NCBI RefSeq assembly: GCF_025822605.1
Contig: NZ_JACKTY010000057.1
Location: 1 to 39,434 of the forward strand
From: Mycolicibacterium komossense
GTDB lineage: Bacteria > Actinomycetota > Actinomycetes > Mycobacteriales > Mycobacteriaceae
DNA: 39,434 bases
Reading direction: 5' to 3'
In this document: piece by piece, positions 24,707 to 33,398 of the stretch
Layout: each line of letters opens with the position of its first letter
Numbering within the stretch: position 1 is the first letter of the stretch
Notes under the pieces: model-generated
What the model was told of the DNA's origin: nothing
Databases searched by the model: none
Seen by the model: only the letters and a program-made list of their open reading frames with translations
Made by a program: the position numbers and the translations under genes

Positions 24707-25387
24707 GTGTCCGAACCTCAGCTTGTCGCCTCGGTATTGCCCGCCGACTTCGCCAACCTCGGCCGCGACGTCGAAGCCATCGAGAACGCCGGTATCGACC
24801 GGATCCAGTGGGATGTCATGGACGGCAGTTTCGTCCCGAACATCACGTTCGGGCCTGACGTGATCGCCGCCAACCGCGACCGCGTCAGCATCGGGTTCGA
24901 GGCGCACCTGATGGTCCACAACCCTGACCCGATGCTGTCGCGGTGGGTGGATGCGGGCTGCGAGATCATCATCGTGCACGCCGAGGCATACCTGCATCTG
25001 CACCGAACCCTTTCCCGGATCCGCGATCTCGGGGCGCGCGCCGGTGTCGCCCTCAACCCGGCCACCCCGCTGGCGGCGGTCGTCGATATTCTCGACATCA
25101 CCGATCTGCTGCTGGTGATGACCGTGAACCCGGGGTTCGGTGGCCAGCGTTATCTGTCGAGCATGGCATCCAAGATCGCCACCGCCAGGGCCGAAATCGA
25201 CCGACTGGCAACCGATATCGAGCTGGAAGTGGACGGCGGCATCGGACCGTCGACCATCGCGCACGCCGCCGCGGCGGGCGCATCCGTGTTCTGTGCCGGA
25301 TCCGCACTGTTCGACGGCGCCGGCAGCATGTCCGAGCGCACCGCGGCGCTGCGCGTCGCCGCTTCTGAAAGGCTGGTCCCGCAATGA
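24707..25387 (+). CDS. rpe: Ribulose-phosphate 3-epimerase (226 aa)
   Basis: Interconverts xylulose 5-phosphate and ribulose 5-phosphate in the Calvin and pentose phosphate cycles. TIM-barrel family motifs: SVLPADFANL near the start, WDVMDGSFVPNITFG with metal ligand Asp, EAHLMVHNP, MTVNPGFGGQ and VDGGIG. The GTG at 24707 (SEPQLVASV follows) is preferred to a TTG at 24689 because of the leaderless -10 arrangement. It overlaps transketolase as ATGA. Confidence 0.95.
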   Translation: MSEPQLVASVLPADFANLGRDVEAIENAGIDRIQWDVMDGSFVPNITFGPDVIAANRDRVSIGFEAHLMVHNPDPMLSRWVDAGCEIIIVHAEAYLHLHRTLSRIRDLGARAGVALNPATPLAAVVDILDITDLLLVMTVNPGFGGQRYLSSMASKIATARAEIDRLATDIELEVDGGIGPSTIAHAAAAGASVFCAGSALFDGAGSMSERTAALRVAASERLVPQ

Positions 25388-27399
25388 CCGTCACCACCAC
25401 CGAGACGTCCCAGAATGATTCCAGTACAGCACAACTCGACCAGTTGGCGATCGACACCCTGAGGTTCCTCACCGTCGATGCGATCGAGGCTGCCAACAGC
25501 GGCCATCCCGGACTGCCCCTGGGCGCCGGCCCCATCGCCTGGACGCTGTGGTCGCGACATCTGCGCCACAATCCGGCCGATCCGCACTGGCCGGACCGCG
25601 ACCGGTTCGTGCTGTCGGCGGGTCATGGCTCGATGCTGTTGTACGCCCTGCTGCACCTGTTCGGGTACGACCTGCCGATGCAGGAACTGCGCCGCTTCCG
25701 TCAGCTCGACTCGCTGACCCCCGGCCACCCCGAATACGGTCACACCGCGGGCGTGGAGACCACCACCGGCCCGCTGGGACAGGGGCTGGCCAACGCCGTC
25801 GGGATGGCGCTCGCCGAGCGCATGCTCGCCGCCCGCTGCAACACCGACGCGCACACGGTGGTCGACCATCGGACCTGGGTGCTGGCCGGTGACGGCGACC
25901 TGATGGAGGGCATCAGCCACGAAGCCGCCTCGCTCGCAGGCACACTCGGCCTCGGCCGGCTCACCGTCATCTATGACGACAACGACATCACCATCGACGG
26001 ACCGGCGTCGCAGAGCTGCACCGACGATGCCGAGGCCCGCTTCGCGGCCTATGGCTGGCAGGTCCTCTCGGTTGCCGACGGCACCGATGTCGACGCGGTG
26101 GACCGCGCGCTGGCCACCGCCAAGGCCAGCACCGATCGCCCCACCTTCATCCGGGTGCGGACCGTCATCGGCCAGGGCGCACCCGATGTCGAGGGCACTC
26201 CGAAGGCACATGGCAGCCCGCTCGGCGCCGAGCGGCTCGCCGCGATGCGGGAGCGGCTCGACTGGCCCGACGCGCATTTCCACGTCCCGGTCGCGGTGGC
26301 CGCGACGGCCGCCAGGTTGTCAGCGCAGGGCGCCGCCGCCCAGGCCGACTGGTCGGTCACGCACTCCGCATGGCAGCGTGACAACCCCACAGTCGCAGTA
26401 GATTTCCCGTTACGTGGGCAGCCGTCGCCGGCCGGCATCGACGTGCTCCGGACCCTCGCCGGTGCCGCCGAAGCGGGGACGCGGGTCGCCACCCGCAAGG
26501 CCTCCGGCGCCGCCCTGACCGCACTGTCAGCGGTATACCCGGCGCTGGTCGGCGGTTCGGCGGACCTGGCCGCGTCGACGAACACCGCGATACCCGGCGG
26601 CGAGGTCAGTGCTGGCGACTATGCCGGGCGCACCATTCATTTCGGGATTCGCGAACATGCGATGGCCGCGGTGATGAACGGGATCTCCCTGCACGGCGGC
26701 CTGCGACCGTTCGGCAGTACCTTCCTGGTCTTCGCCGACTACCTGCGGCCGGCCCTGCGGCTGTCGGCGCTGATGCGCCAACCCGTCATCTACGTGTTCA
26801 CCCACGATTCGATTCATGTCGGCGAGGACGGCCCGACCCATCAACCGGTCGAACAGCTGGAATCGCTGCGACTGATCCCTGGGCTCACCGTGTTACGACC
26901 CGCCGACGCCGCGGAGACCGCCCTGGCATGGGATATCGCTGCCACCACCATGTCCGGACCGACCGCGCTGGTGTTGAGCCGCCAAGACCTTCCGGTCCTC
27001 GGACCCGATGGGCTCGACGAGATCCGCCGGACCGGCGCCCGGGTGGTCGGTGCGCTCACCGAGCGTCCGGATGTGGTGTTGGCGGCCAGCGGATCAGAGG
27101 TCGTCCTGGCGCTCGAGGCCGCCGATGTGCTGGCCGAACGCGGTGTCCGCGCCACGGTGCTCTCGGTGATGTGGCGCGAACGGCTTGACGACTCGATTCG
27201 GGCCGGCCGCAGTCCACTGCCCGACGCGCCGGTCGTCTGGATCGAAGCCGGTGTGACCACCGGGTGGCGCGCTCTTGCCGGTCCACGCGACACCGTCGTC
27301 GGGATCGAGCGGTTCGGCGAGAGCGGCCCCGGGGCCGACGTCGCAGCCCGCCTCGGACTGACGCCCGACGCCGTCGCCGACGCCGCGCTGCGGTTGTGA
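25384..27399 (+). CDS. Transketolase (671 aa)
   Basis: ThDP-dependent two-carbon transfer enzyme that regenerates pentose phosphates in the Calvin cycle (CbbT role). The ThDP/Mg motif GDGDLMEG is at 169-176 with DDN at 198-200. NSGHPGLPLGAGP at the N terminus, GIREHAMAAVMNGI with the catalytic Glu, and VFTHDSIHVGEDGPTHQ are family signatures. It overlaps rpe by four bases and precedes cbbY by three. A separate housekeeping transketolase probably exists elsewhere in the genome. Confidence 0.95.
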   Translation: MTVTTTETSQNDSSTAQLDQLAIDTLRFLTVDAIEAANSGHPGLPLGAGPIAWTLWSRHLRHNPADPHWPDRDRFVLSAGHGSMLLYALLHLFGYDLPMQELRRFRQLDSLTPGHPEYGHTAGVETTTGPLGQGLANAVGMALAERMLAARCNTDAHTVVDHRTWVLAGDGDLMEGISHEAASLAGTLGLGRLTVIYDDNDITIDGPASQSCTDDAEARFAAYGWQVLSVADGTDVDAVDRALATAKASTDRPTFIRVRTVIGQGAPDVEGTPKAHGSPLGAERLAAMRERLDWPDAHFHVPVAVAATAARLSAQGAAAQADWSVTHSAWQRDNPTVAVDFPLRGQPSPAGIDVLRTLAGAAEAGTRVATRKASGAALTALSAVYPALVGGSADLAASTNTAIPGGEVSAGDYAGRTIHFGIREHAMAAVMNGISLHGGLRPFGSTFLVFADYLRPALRLSALMRQPVIYVFTHDSIHVGEDGPTHQPVEQLESLRLIPGLTVLRPADAAETALAWDIAATTMSGPTALVLSRQDLPVLGPDGLDEIRRTGARVVGALTERPDVVLAASGSEVVLALEAADVLAERGVRATVLSVMWRERLDDSIRAGRSPLPDAPVVWIEAGVTTGWRALAGPRDTVVGIERFGESGPGADVAARLGLTPDAVADAALRL

Positions 27400-27402
27400 C
27401 AC

Positions 27403-28101
27403 GTGCTGAGGGCGGTCATCTTCGACGTCGACGGCACTGTGGCAGACACCGAACGCCATGGCCACCTGCCCGCCTTCAACGCCGCCTTCGCCGAACACCG
27501 GATCGATATCGTCTGGAGCCCTGAGGAATACGGGCAGTTGCTGCATATCACCGGTGGCCGCCGCCGTATCGCCGCCGATCTGCGGGCGCGTGGCTTCGCC
27601 GATGGCGCCGACGAGCTGGCTGCTGCTGTGCACCGGACGAAGACCCGGCTGTTCCGGGAACGGATCCTCACCCATGGCATGCCCCCGAGGCCGGGGCTGG
27701 TCGACCTTGTCACCGGCCTGCGCGCCGCCGGTATCCGGATGGCCGTCGCCACCACCGGCACCAGGACCTGGGTCGAACCGTTGCTACAGCGCACACTGGG
27801 CGACGATGTGCTGGATGTCGTGGTGACCGGTGACGATGTGCGCCAGCTCAAGCCACATCCGGAGGTCTACCGTCGCGCGCTCGACGGGCTCGGCTTGCCT
27901 GCCGCCAGTGTCTTGGCCGTGGAGGATTCGGCGGTCGGGCTGCAGGCTGCCTGCGCCGCAGGCGTCGCGACCGTGGTGGTCACCAACGAGTACACCGTCG
28001 GACAGGAGTTTCCCGGCGCCGACGCGGTTCTGCGCGGATTCGACGGCCCCGAGCCACTCGACGCGCGCCGCTGCCGGGACCTGCACCGCCAGCGGCACTA
28101 A
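27403..28101 (+). CDS. cbbY: HAD-family phosphatase CbbY (232 aa)
   Basis: HAD hydrolase with nucleophile D8 and acid D10 in IFDVDGTVADTE, a helical cap domain, the ATTGTRT motif II and KPHPEVYRRAL/VEDSAVG motifs III-IV. CbbY in red-type RuBisCO organisms removes the inhibitor xylulose-1,5-bisphosphate and works beside CbbX. It is the last gene of the rpe-transketolase-cbbY operon, with a GTG start. Its TAA stop overlaps the hypE TAG stop on the other strand within CTAA (28098-28101). Confidence 0.9.
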   Translation: MLRAVIFDVDGTVADTERHGHLPAFNAAFAEHRIDIVWSPEEYGQLLHITGGRRRIAADLRARGFADGADELAAAVHRTKTRLFRERILTHGMPPRPGLVDLVTGLRAAGIRMAVATTGTRTWVEPLLQRTLGDDVLDVVVTGDDVRQLKPHPEVYRRALDGLGLPAASVLAVEDSAVGLQAACAAGVATVVVTNEYTVGQEFPGADAVLRGFDGPEPLDARRCRDLHRQRH

Positions 28102-29168
28102 CAGATACGTGGAAGTTGTTCGCCCAGTTCGCGTTCGATGATGCGGGTGGTGCCGAACGGTGTCGTGCCGACAGCCATCCCCGGGTGTTCCTCGACGACG
28201 CGGCCGATCACGGTGGCATCCACACCTTCGGGCCGGGCCCGCATCGCCGCCAGTACCGCCTCACTGTGCGCTGGGTCGACGAACGCCACCAGCTTGCCCT
28301 CGTTGGCCACCTGCAGCGGGTCCAAACCCAGGAACGAGCAGGCCGATCGGACGGTCTCGGGCACCGGGATCACGGCCTCGTCGAGGACCACCCCGACCGA
28401 GGCGCTGCGGGCTATCTCTATCACCGACGCCACCAGGCCGCCGCGGGTCGGGTCCCGCAGCGCATGGATCGCACCGGTACCCGGGACAGCGGCGAGCATC
28501 GCGGCGACCAGTCGGTGCAACGGCGCGCTGTCGGTGGTGACGACGGTGCCGAAGTCGATACCCGCACGCACGCTCATGATTGCCACACCGTGTTCGCCGA
28601 GCTTTCCCGACACGATGATGTGGTCGCCGGGCCTGGCCCGCTCCGGCCCGATCTCGACCCCGTCCGGGATCACCCCGACCCCGGCGGTGTTGACGAACAA
28701 CTGGTCCGCGCCGCCCCGCCCGACGACCTTGGTGTCGCCGGTGACGATGCTGACGCCGGCATTGTCGGCCGCCTTACCCATCGACTGGGCGATCCGGCCC
28801 AGCACGTCGAGCTCCAGCCCTTCTTCGATGATGAATCCCGCGGTCAGAGCCAGCGGTTGCGCACCGCTCATCGCCAGGTCGTTGACGGTGCCGTTGACGG
28901 CGAGATCGCCGATATTGCCGCCGGGAAAGAACAGCGGGGCAACCACATACGAGTCGGTCGACATCGCGATCCGGCCCGAGGCCACCGTCAGCACCGCCGA
29001 ATCCCGCGATGGACCACCGCCGCTGCCGAACGCGGGTAAGAACAGGTTCTCGATCAACTCTTCCGACAGGATCCCGCCACCGCCGTGGCCCAGCACGATC
29101 CGCTTCATCTCCCGCAGCGGCAACGGACACACCCAGTCCGCCGGATCGATCGACACCGGCTCAGGCAT
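28098..29168 (-). CDS. hypE: Hydrogenase maturation protein HypE (356 aa)
   Basis: Dehydrates the carbamoyl group carried on its C-terminal cysteine to thiocyanate, the source of the cyanide ligands. The protein ends PRIC, placing C356 correctly. AIRS/PurM-family ATP-binding motifs include HGGGG, the SRDSAVLTVASGRIAMSTD segment and GGNIGDLAVNGTVNDLA. The ATG at 29168 (MPEPVSIDPADW) is preferred to a longer open start at 29210; it overlaps hypD by eight bases. Confidence 0.96.
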   Translation of the reverse strand: MPEPVSIDPADWVCPLPLREMKRIVLGHGGGGILSEELIENLFLPAFGSGGGPSRDSAVLTVASGRIAMSTDSYVVAPLFFPGGNIGDLAVNGTVNDLAMSGAQPLALTAGFIIEEGLELDVLGRIAQSMGKAADNAGVSIVTGDTKVVGRGGADQLFVNTAGVGVIPDGVEIGPERARPGDHIIVSGKLGEHGVAIMSVRAGIDFGTVVTTDSAPLHRLVAAMLAAVPGTGAIHALRDPTRGGLVASVIEIARSASVGVVLDEAVIPVPETVRSACSFLGLDPLQVANEGKLVAFVDPAHSEAVLAAMRARPEGVDATVIGRVVEEHPGMAVGTTPFGTTRIIERELGEQLPRIC

Positions 29169-30264
29169 GCGCGGGCAGTTCCAGCCGGCGGAACTGGTAG
29201 TACGCGGCACAGGCGCCCTCGGTCGACACCATCGTCGCGCCCAACGGCGTGCGCGGCGTGCACGCCGTCCCGAATGCCGGGCACTCGTTCGGCTTCAGCA
29301 GGCCTTGCAGAACCTCGCCGGCGTGGCAATCCGCGGACTCGGCCACCTCCAGATGCTTCACTCCGAACTTGAGCTCGGCATCGAACTGGGCATAGCGCGG
29401 TGACAGTGTCCAGCCCGACTGCGGAATCATGCCGATGCCCCGCCACTGCCGGTCTGTCACCACGAACACCTCCCGCAGCGTGTCCTGCGCGACCGTGTTC
29501 CCTACGGCGTTCACGGCGCGCGGATACGCGTTGCGCAACTCGGCCTTACCGTCTTCGAGCAGGTCGACCAGCTGGCGCACCCCTTCGAGCAGATCCAGCG
29601 GTTCGAATCCTGACACCACGATCGGTATGCCGAATTGCTCGACCAGCGGACCGTATTCGGACGTTCCCATCACCGTGCACACGTGCCCTGCACCGAGGAA
29701 GCCCTGCACCCGGTTGGTCGGTGAGGAGAGGATCGCGGTCATCGCTGGCGGGACCAGCACATGCGACACCAGTAGAGAGAAGTTCGTCAGCCCCAGCCGC
29801 CCCGCGTGGACCACCGACATGGCGTTCGCCGGTGCGGTGGTCTCGAATCCGACCCCGAAGAACACCACTTCCTTATCCGGGTTCTCGGCGGCGATCCGCG
29901 TCGCGTCCAACGGCGAGTACACGATCCGGACATCGCCTCCGCGCGCCTTGACGGTGAACAGGTCCTCATGACTGCCCGGCACCCGCACCATATCGCCGAA
30001 CGAGCAGAAGATCACGTCATCCCTGGCGGCGATCTCCAATGCACGGTCGATCATCTCCAGCGGGGTGACACAGACCGGGCAGCCGGGTCCGTGGATGAAT
30101 TCGACCGCGTCACCCAGCAGTTGGTCGATACCGTTGCGGATGATCGAATGCGTCTGGCCACCGCAGACTTCCATGATGGTCCAGGTCCGCGTGGCGCGGC
30201 GTTTGATCTCGTCGACCAGTGCCCTGGCCGCCACCGGATCGCGGAACTCGTCGAGGTACTTCAT
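29161..30264 (-). CDS. hypD: Hydrogenase maturation protein HypD (367 aa)
   Basis: Iron-sulfur scaffold where the Fe(CN)2CO unit is assembled with HypC. C34 in EVCGGQTH and C62/C65 in GPGCPVC are the catalytic/thiol residues. The C-terminal Cys set (ADCHAGE, NECPAFGTAC, GAC) binds the 4Fe-4S cluster. It overlaps hypC as ATGA upstream and hypE downstream. Confidence 0.97.
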   Translation of the reverse strand: MKYLDEFRDPVAARALVDEIKRRATRTWTIMEVCGGQTHSIIRNGIDQLLGDAVEFIHGPGCPVCVTPLEMIDRALEIAARDDVIFCSFGDMVRVPGSHEDLFTVKARGGDVRIVYSPLDATRIAAENPDKEVVFFGVGFETTAPANAMSVVHAGRLGLTNFSLLVSHVLVPPAMTAILSSPTNRVQGFLGAGHVCTVMGTSEYGPLVEQFGIPIVVSGFEPLDLLEGVRQLVDLLEDGKAELRNAYPRAVNAVGNTVAQDTLREVFVVTDRQWRGIGMIPQSGWTLSPRYAQFDAELKFGVKHLEVAESADCHAGEVLQGLLKPNECPAFGTACTPRTPLGATMVSTEGACAAYYQFRRLELPAHA

Positions 30265-30515
30265 GCCTGCTCTCCTGCCAGTTCCTCGTCGAGCAACCCG
30301 AGCTCGGCGAACATCTTCAAGGTGGTGTTTGCGGACTCCTCATCGAGCCGGTTGAGCGCGAAACCCGCGTGGACGATGGTGTATTCGCCGACCGTCAGGT
30401 CAGGCAGGTACGCCAGACACACCTTCTTCGTGGTCCCGCCGAAGTCGACGGTCGACATCCGGGTACCCGACTCCTCCCAGATCTCGATCACCTTGCCGGG
30501 AATTCCGAGACACAT
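30261..30515 (-). CDS. hypC: Hydrogenase maturation chaperone HypC (84 aa)
   Basis: Small chaperone that shuttles the Fe(CN)2CO unit from HypD to the large subunit. The essential C2 follows the initiator Met (MCLGIPGKV). GEYTIVHAGFAL is the family's second motif. Unusually, the first 116 bases also encode the C-terminal tail of HypF in another frame. Confidence 0.96.
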   Translation of the reverse strand: MCLGIPGKVIEIWEESGTRMSTVDFGGTTKKVCLAYLPDLTVGEYTIVHAGFALNRLDEESANTTLKMFAELGLLDEELAGEQA

Positions 30516-32829
30516 AAGCCACTTCTTTCTCTGCGAGCTGCTGGGCTGCAGCAGCTATGGCGGCCTGACCTAACGCCAGCCCGCCGTCATTGCACGGCAC
30601 GATCCGATGTGTGAGCACCTCGAATCCGCCACCTGTCAGGGCCGCACGAATCCCGTTGAGCAGTATCCGATTGACGAAGACGCCGCCGGTGAGACCGATC
30701 GTCGAGATACCGGCAGACCGTGCGCATTCCGATGCGGTCCACACCGTGGCGTGCACGACGGCCGCGTGGAACGCGGCGGCCAGATCGGCCCGGCCGATCC
30801 CGGCGCGGATGCCCGCGACCAGTCCCACAACGACTGGCCTGGGGTCGAAAACTGCTTCTCGGAAGGCGAATTCGACCGGCCAGTGGGCGGCGTCGCCGGA
30901 TCTGGCGAGGTGCTCGAGCTCGATGGCGGCCTGACCCTCATAACTGACTTCGTGGCACACCCCGAGCAGGCTGGCCACCCCGTCGAACAGCCGGCCCATA
31001 CTGGTGGTGGCCACGCACCCGATCCCGCGTGGAATCTGTTGCGCCAGAATGGCGAGGCCCTGTTCACCCACGGCCTCCACCGGGGCCAGATCACCACTCC
31101 AACCGACACCCGCGCGGTGCATCAGGTCCAGGGCGATCCGTGCCGGATGGCGGACGGCGCCGTCCCCGCCCGGCAACGCGAAAGGCGCGAGGTGACCGAC
31201 CCGGGTGAACACGGCCGGGTCGGTGATCGCGAGCAGTTCCCCGCCCCAGATGGTGCCGTCGGCGCCATAGCCGGTGCCGTCGAAGGCGACGGCGATGATC
31301 GGGGTGCCCAGGCGTTGATGTTCGGCCAACAACGACACCGCGTGCGCGTGGTGATGCTGCACCCCCACCACCGCACGGCTCCGGCGCTGCGCCCAGCGGG
31401 TGGTGGCATACGACGGATGCAGATCGCAGGCGACCGTCTTGGGCCGGCGGTCGGTCATGAAGGCCAAATGGTCCAGCGCCGCATCGAAGCAGGACTGGGT
31501 TCGCGGATCGGCCATATCGCCCAGATGGGAGGACATGTGGGCGTACCCGTCGGCACCCATCAGACAGAACGTGGTCTTGAGGTCACCGCCGGTCGCCACG
31601 ATCACACTGTCGGCGCGACTCTGCACGGTCACCGGGAGAGGCGCGAATCCGCGTGAGCGCCGGATGGGCACGACCGCACCGTCGGCTTCGACGGCGACCA
31701 CCGAGTCTTCACAAGACACCTGAATCGGGCGATCGTGAGTCAGGATGCCGTCGCAGAGGCCGTCGATCCAGTCCAGATCACCGTCGCGGAACACGATCGG
31801 CGACCCACCCTGATTCGCCGATGTCATCACCAACGGCACTGCACCCAGGTGATCGAACAGCAGATGGTGCACCGGCGAATAGGCCAGCATGACCCCGAGT
31901 TCGGCGAGGCCGGGCGCGACCGCGTCAACCACCGTCGAGCCACCGCGCTTGGGTGTCAACACAATCGGCGCCGGCGGGGATTCCAGCACCGCGGCGGTCG
32001 CGGCGTCGACGGCGACGAATCGGCGCGCGGCGGCCAGATCCGCGGCCATCACCGCGAACGGCTTGGCCGGCCGGTTCTTCCGCTTCCGCAGCAACGCCAC
32101 CGCGTCGGGATCATCCGCGCGGCAGGCCAGGTGGTATCCGCCGATGCCCTTGATCGCGATGATCAACCCGCTGTTCAGCGCGTGCGCGGCGGCGGTGATC
32201 GGGTCTGTGTCCGTGGCCGGACCGCTCCAGCTCAGCGTCGGTCCGCAGTCCCGGCAGGCGATGGTCTGAGCGTGGAACCTCCGGTCAGCCGAGTCGCGAT
32301 ACTCGTCGGCGCACCGCGTGCACATCGCGAACGGGTCCATCGTGGTGGCCGGTCGGTCGTAGGGCAGATCGGTGATGACGGTGTAGCGCGGTCCGCAGTT
32401 GGTGCAGGTGATGAACGGATGACCGAACCGGCGATCGGCCGGGTCACGCAATTCGCGCAGGCAGTCGGCACAGGTCGCGACGTCGGGTGGCACCAGGGTG
32501 TGCGCGGCATCCCCGGTCTGGCTGTCAAGAATCTGGAAACTGTGCTCAAAAGTACTGGCGCCGTGCGGGATAAGCGGAACAGTACGGAAGCCGTCGATCC
32601 TCGCCATCGGCGGCGGCTGATCGCGGATTCCGCGCACGGCCGCCTCGACCCGGTCCGCGGGGCCCTCCAATTCACACTGCACCGAGCCGGCGTCGTTGAA
32701 GACGAAGCCGCTCAGACAGAAGTCGGCGGCCACGCGCGCCACGGCAGGACGGAACCCGACACCCTGAACGACGCCAGTGATGTCCAACCGCACCCGCACC
32801 GTCGCGGGCGCACTCCGACTGCCCCTCAT
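30400..32829 (-). CDS. hypF: Carbamoyltransferase HypF (809 aa)
   Basis: Uses carbamoyl phosphate and ATP to carbamoylate HypE. Domains in order: acylphosphatase-like (GVVQGVGFRP), two zinc-finger motifs (CADCLREL with CTNCGPRYT; CTRCADEY with CRDCGP), YrdC-like, and Kae1-like with HHHAHAVSLLAEH. The ATG at 32829 follows AGGAGG; longer frames upstream are not needed. After the usual ending near NDGGLALGQAAIAAAAQQ, the frame continues about 40 codons through the hypC start, giving a 116-bp overlap. Confidence 0.94.
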   Translation of the reverse strand: MRGSRSAPATVRVRLDITGVVQGVGFRPAVARVAADFCLSGFVFNDAGSVQCELEGPADRVEAAVRGIRDQPPPMARIDGFRTVPLIPHGASTFEHSFQILDSQTGDAAHTLVPPDVATCADCLRELRDPADRRFGHPFITCTNCGPRYTVITDLPYDRPATTMDPFAMCTRCADEYRDSADRRFHAQTIACRDCGPTLSWSGPATDTDPITAAAHALNSGLIIAIKGIGGYHLACRADDPDAVALLRKRKNRPAKPFAVMAADLAAARRFVAVDAATAAVLESPPAPIVLTPKRGGSTVVDAVAPGLAELGVMLAYSPVHHLLFDHLGAVPLVMTSANQGGSPIVFRDGDLDWIDGLCDGILTHDRPIQVSCEDSVVAVEADGAVVPIRRSRGFAPLPVTVQSRADSVIVATGGDLKTTFCLMGADGYAHMSSHLGDMADPRTQSCFDAALDHLAFMTDRRPKTVACDLHPSYATTRWAQRRSRAVVGVQHHHAHAVSLLAEHQRLGTPIIAVAFDGTGYGADGTIWGGELLAITDPAVFTRVGHLAPFALPGGDGAVRHPARIALDLMHRAGVGWSGDLAPVEAVGEQGLAILAQQIPRGIGCVATTSMGRLFDGVASLLGVCHEVSYEGQAAIELEHLARSGDAAHWPVEFAFREAVFDPRPVVVGLVAGIRAGIGRADLAAAFHAAVVHATVWTASECARSAGISTIGLTGGVFVNRILLNGIRAALTGGGFEVLTHRIVPCNDGGLALGQAAIAAAAQQLAEKEVAYVSRNSRQGDRDLGGVGYPDVDRRLRRDHEEGVSGVPA

Positions 32830-33056
32830 GGACCTCCTGAGCAGCGATATCGTCCCGCGCGAATGGGCTGTCGACGCGGGTCGAATTACCACGCTAGTCC
32901 GGGCCGCACCACCCGACAATCAGTATTTCGCACAGATTCTCTGCGTTTTTTCACTACCAAGGACGCTGTGGGGCCTGGCAACGCCGCTATAGAGTTTCAC
33001 CAAGGAAGACCGCGTCCGCGACGGACGCGGCCGACGCGGCGATGAGGTGGTGGCGA
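32830..33056. promoter_or_regulatory. Divergent control region hypF / hypA
   Basis: 227-bp gap without a gene, holding promoters for hypF (leftward) and hypA (rightward). TATAGA at 32988-32993 is a candidate -10 for hypA, with no convincing -35. A perfect 9-base hairpin (ccgcgtccg at 33010-33018, cggacgcgg at 33022-33030, loop cga) lies in the expected hypA leader, 26 bases before the GTG. No T-run follows it, so it is more likely to affect mRNA stability or initiation than to terminate. Confidence 0.5.
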
Positions 33057-33398
33057 GTGCACGAGCTGTCCCTGTGCCACGCGATCGCCGGCGTCGTCAA
33101 ACCCCACGCCGTCGGACGTCATGTCGACGTCGTCCATGTCCGGGTCGGAGCCCTGCGCCAGGTCGTTCCCGAGTCGCTGACCTTCTGCTGGAGCATCGTT
33201 CGCGACCATCAGGATCTGCCCGACGCCGAGTTGGAGCTCGAATTGGTTCCCGCTGAGGTGCGGTGCAAGATGTGTGGCCGCAGTTCGGAGATCGCGTCGC
33301 GGTGGTCGTTGTATTGCCCCGTCTGCACCAGCCCCGACATCGAAGTGCTGCGCGGCGAGGAGTTTCTCGTGACATCCCTGGACGTCTCCGGTGGGTAG
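33057..33398 (+). CDS. hypA: Nickel-insertion protein HypA (113 aa)
   Basis: Delivers nickel to the hydrogenase large subunit together with HypB. The GTG at 33057 is chosen because it gives the essential nickel ligand H2 (MHELSLCHAI) and has AGGTGG eight bases upstream. The zinc-site cysteines are in CKMCG and YCPVCTS. It overlaps hypB by eight bases. Confidence 0.96.
   Translation: MHELSLCHAIAGVVKPHAVGRHVDVVHVRVGALRQVVPESLTFCWSIVRDHQDLPDAELELELVPAEVRCKMCGRSSEIASRWSLYCPVCTSPDIEVLRGEEFLVTSLDVSGG

Noticed and set aside
26841..27851. Minus-strand 336-codon open frame opposite transketolase and cbbY
   Set aside because: Serine/arginine-rich shadow crossing two real genes.
31735..33045. Plus-strand 436-codon open frame opposite hypF and into the hypA leader
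   Set aside because: hypF domains are all present on the minus strand; the frame has no recognisable motif.
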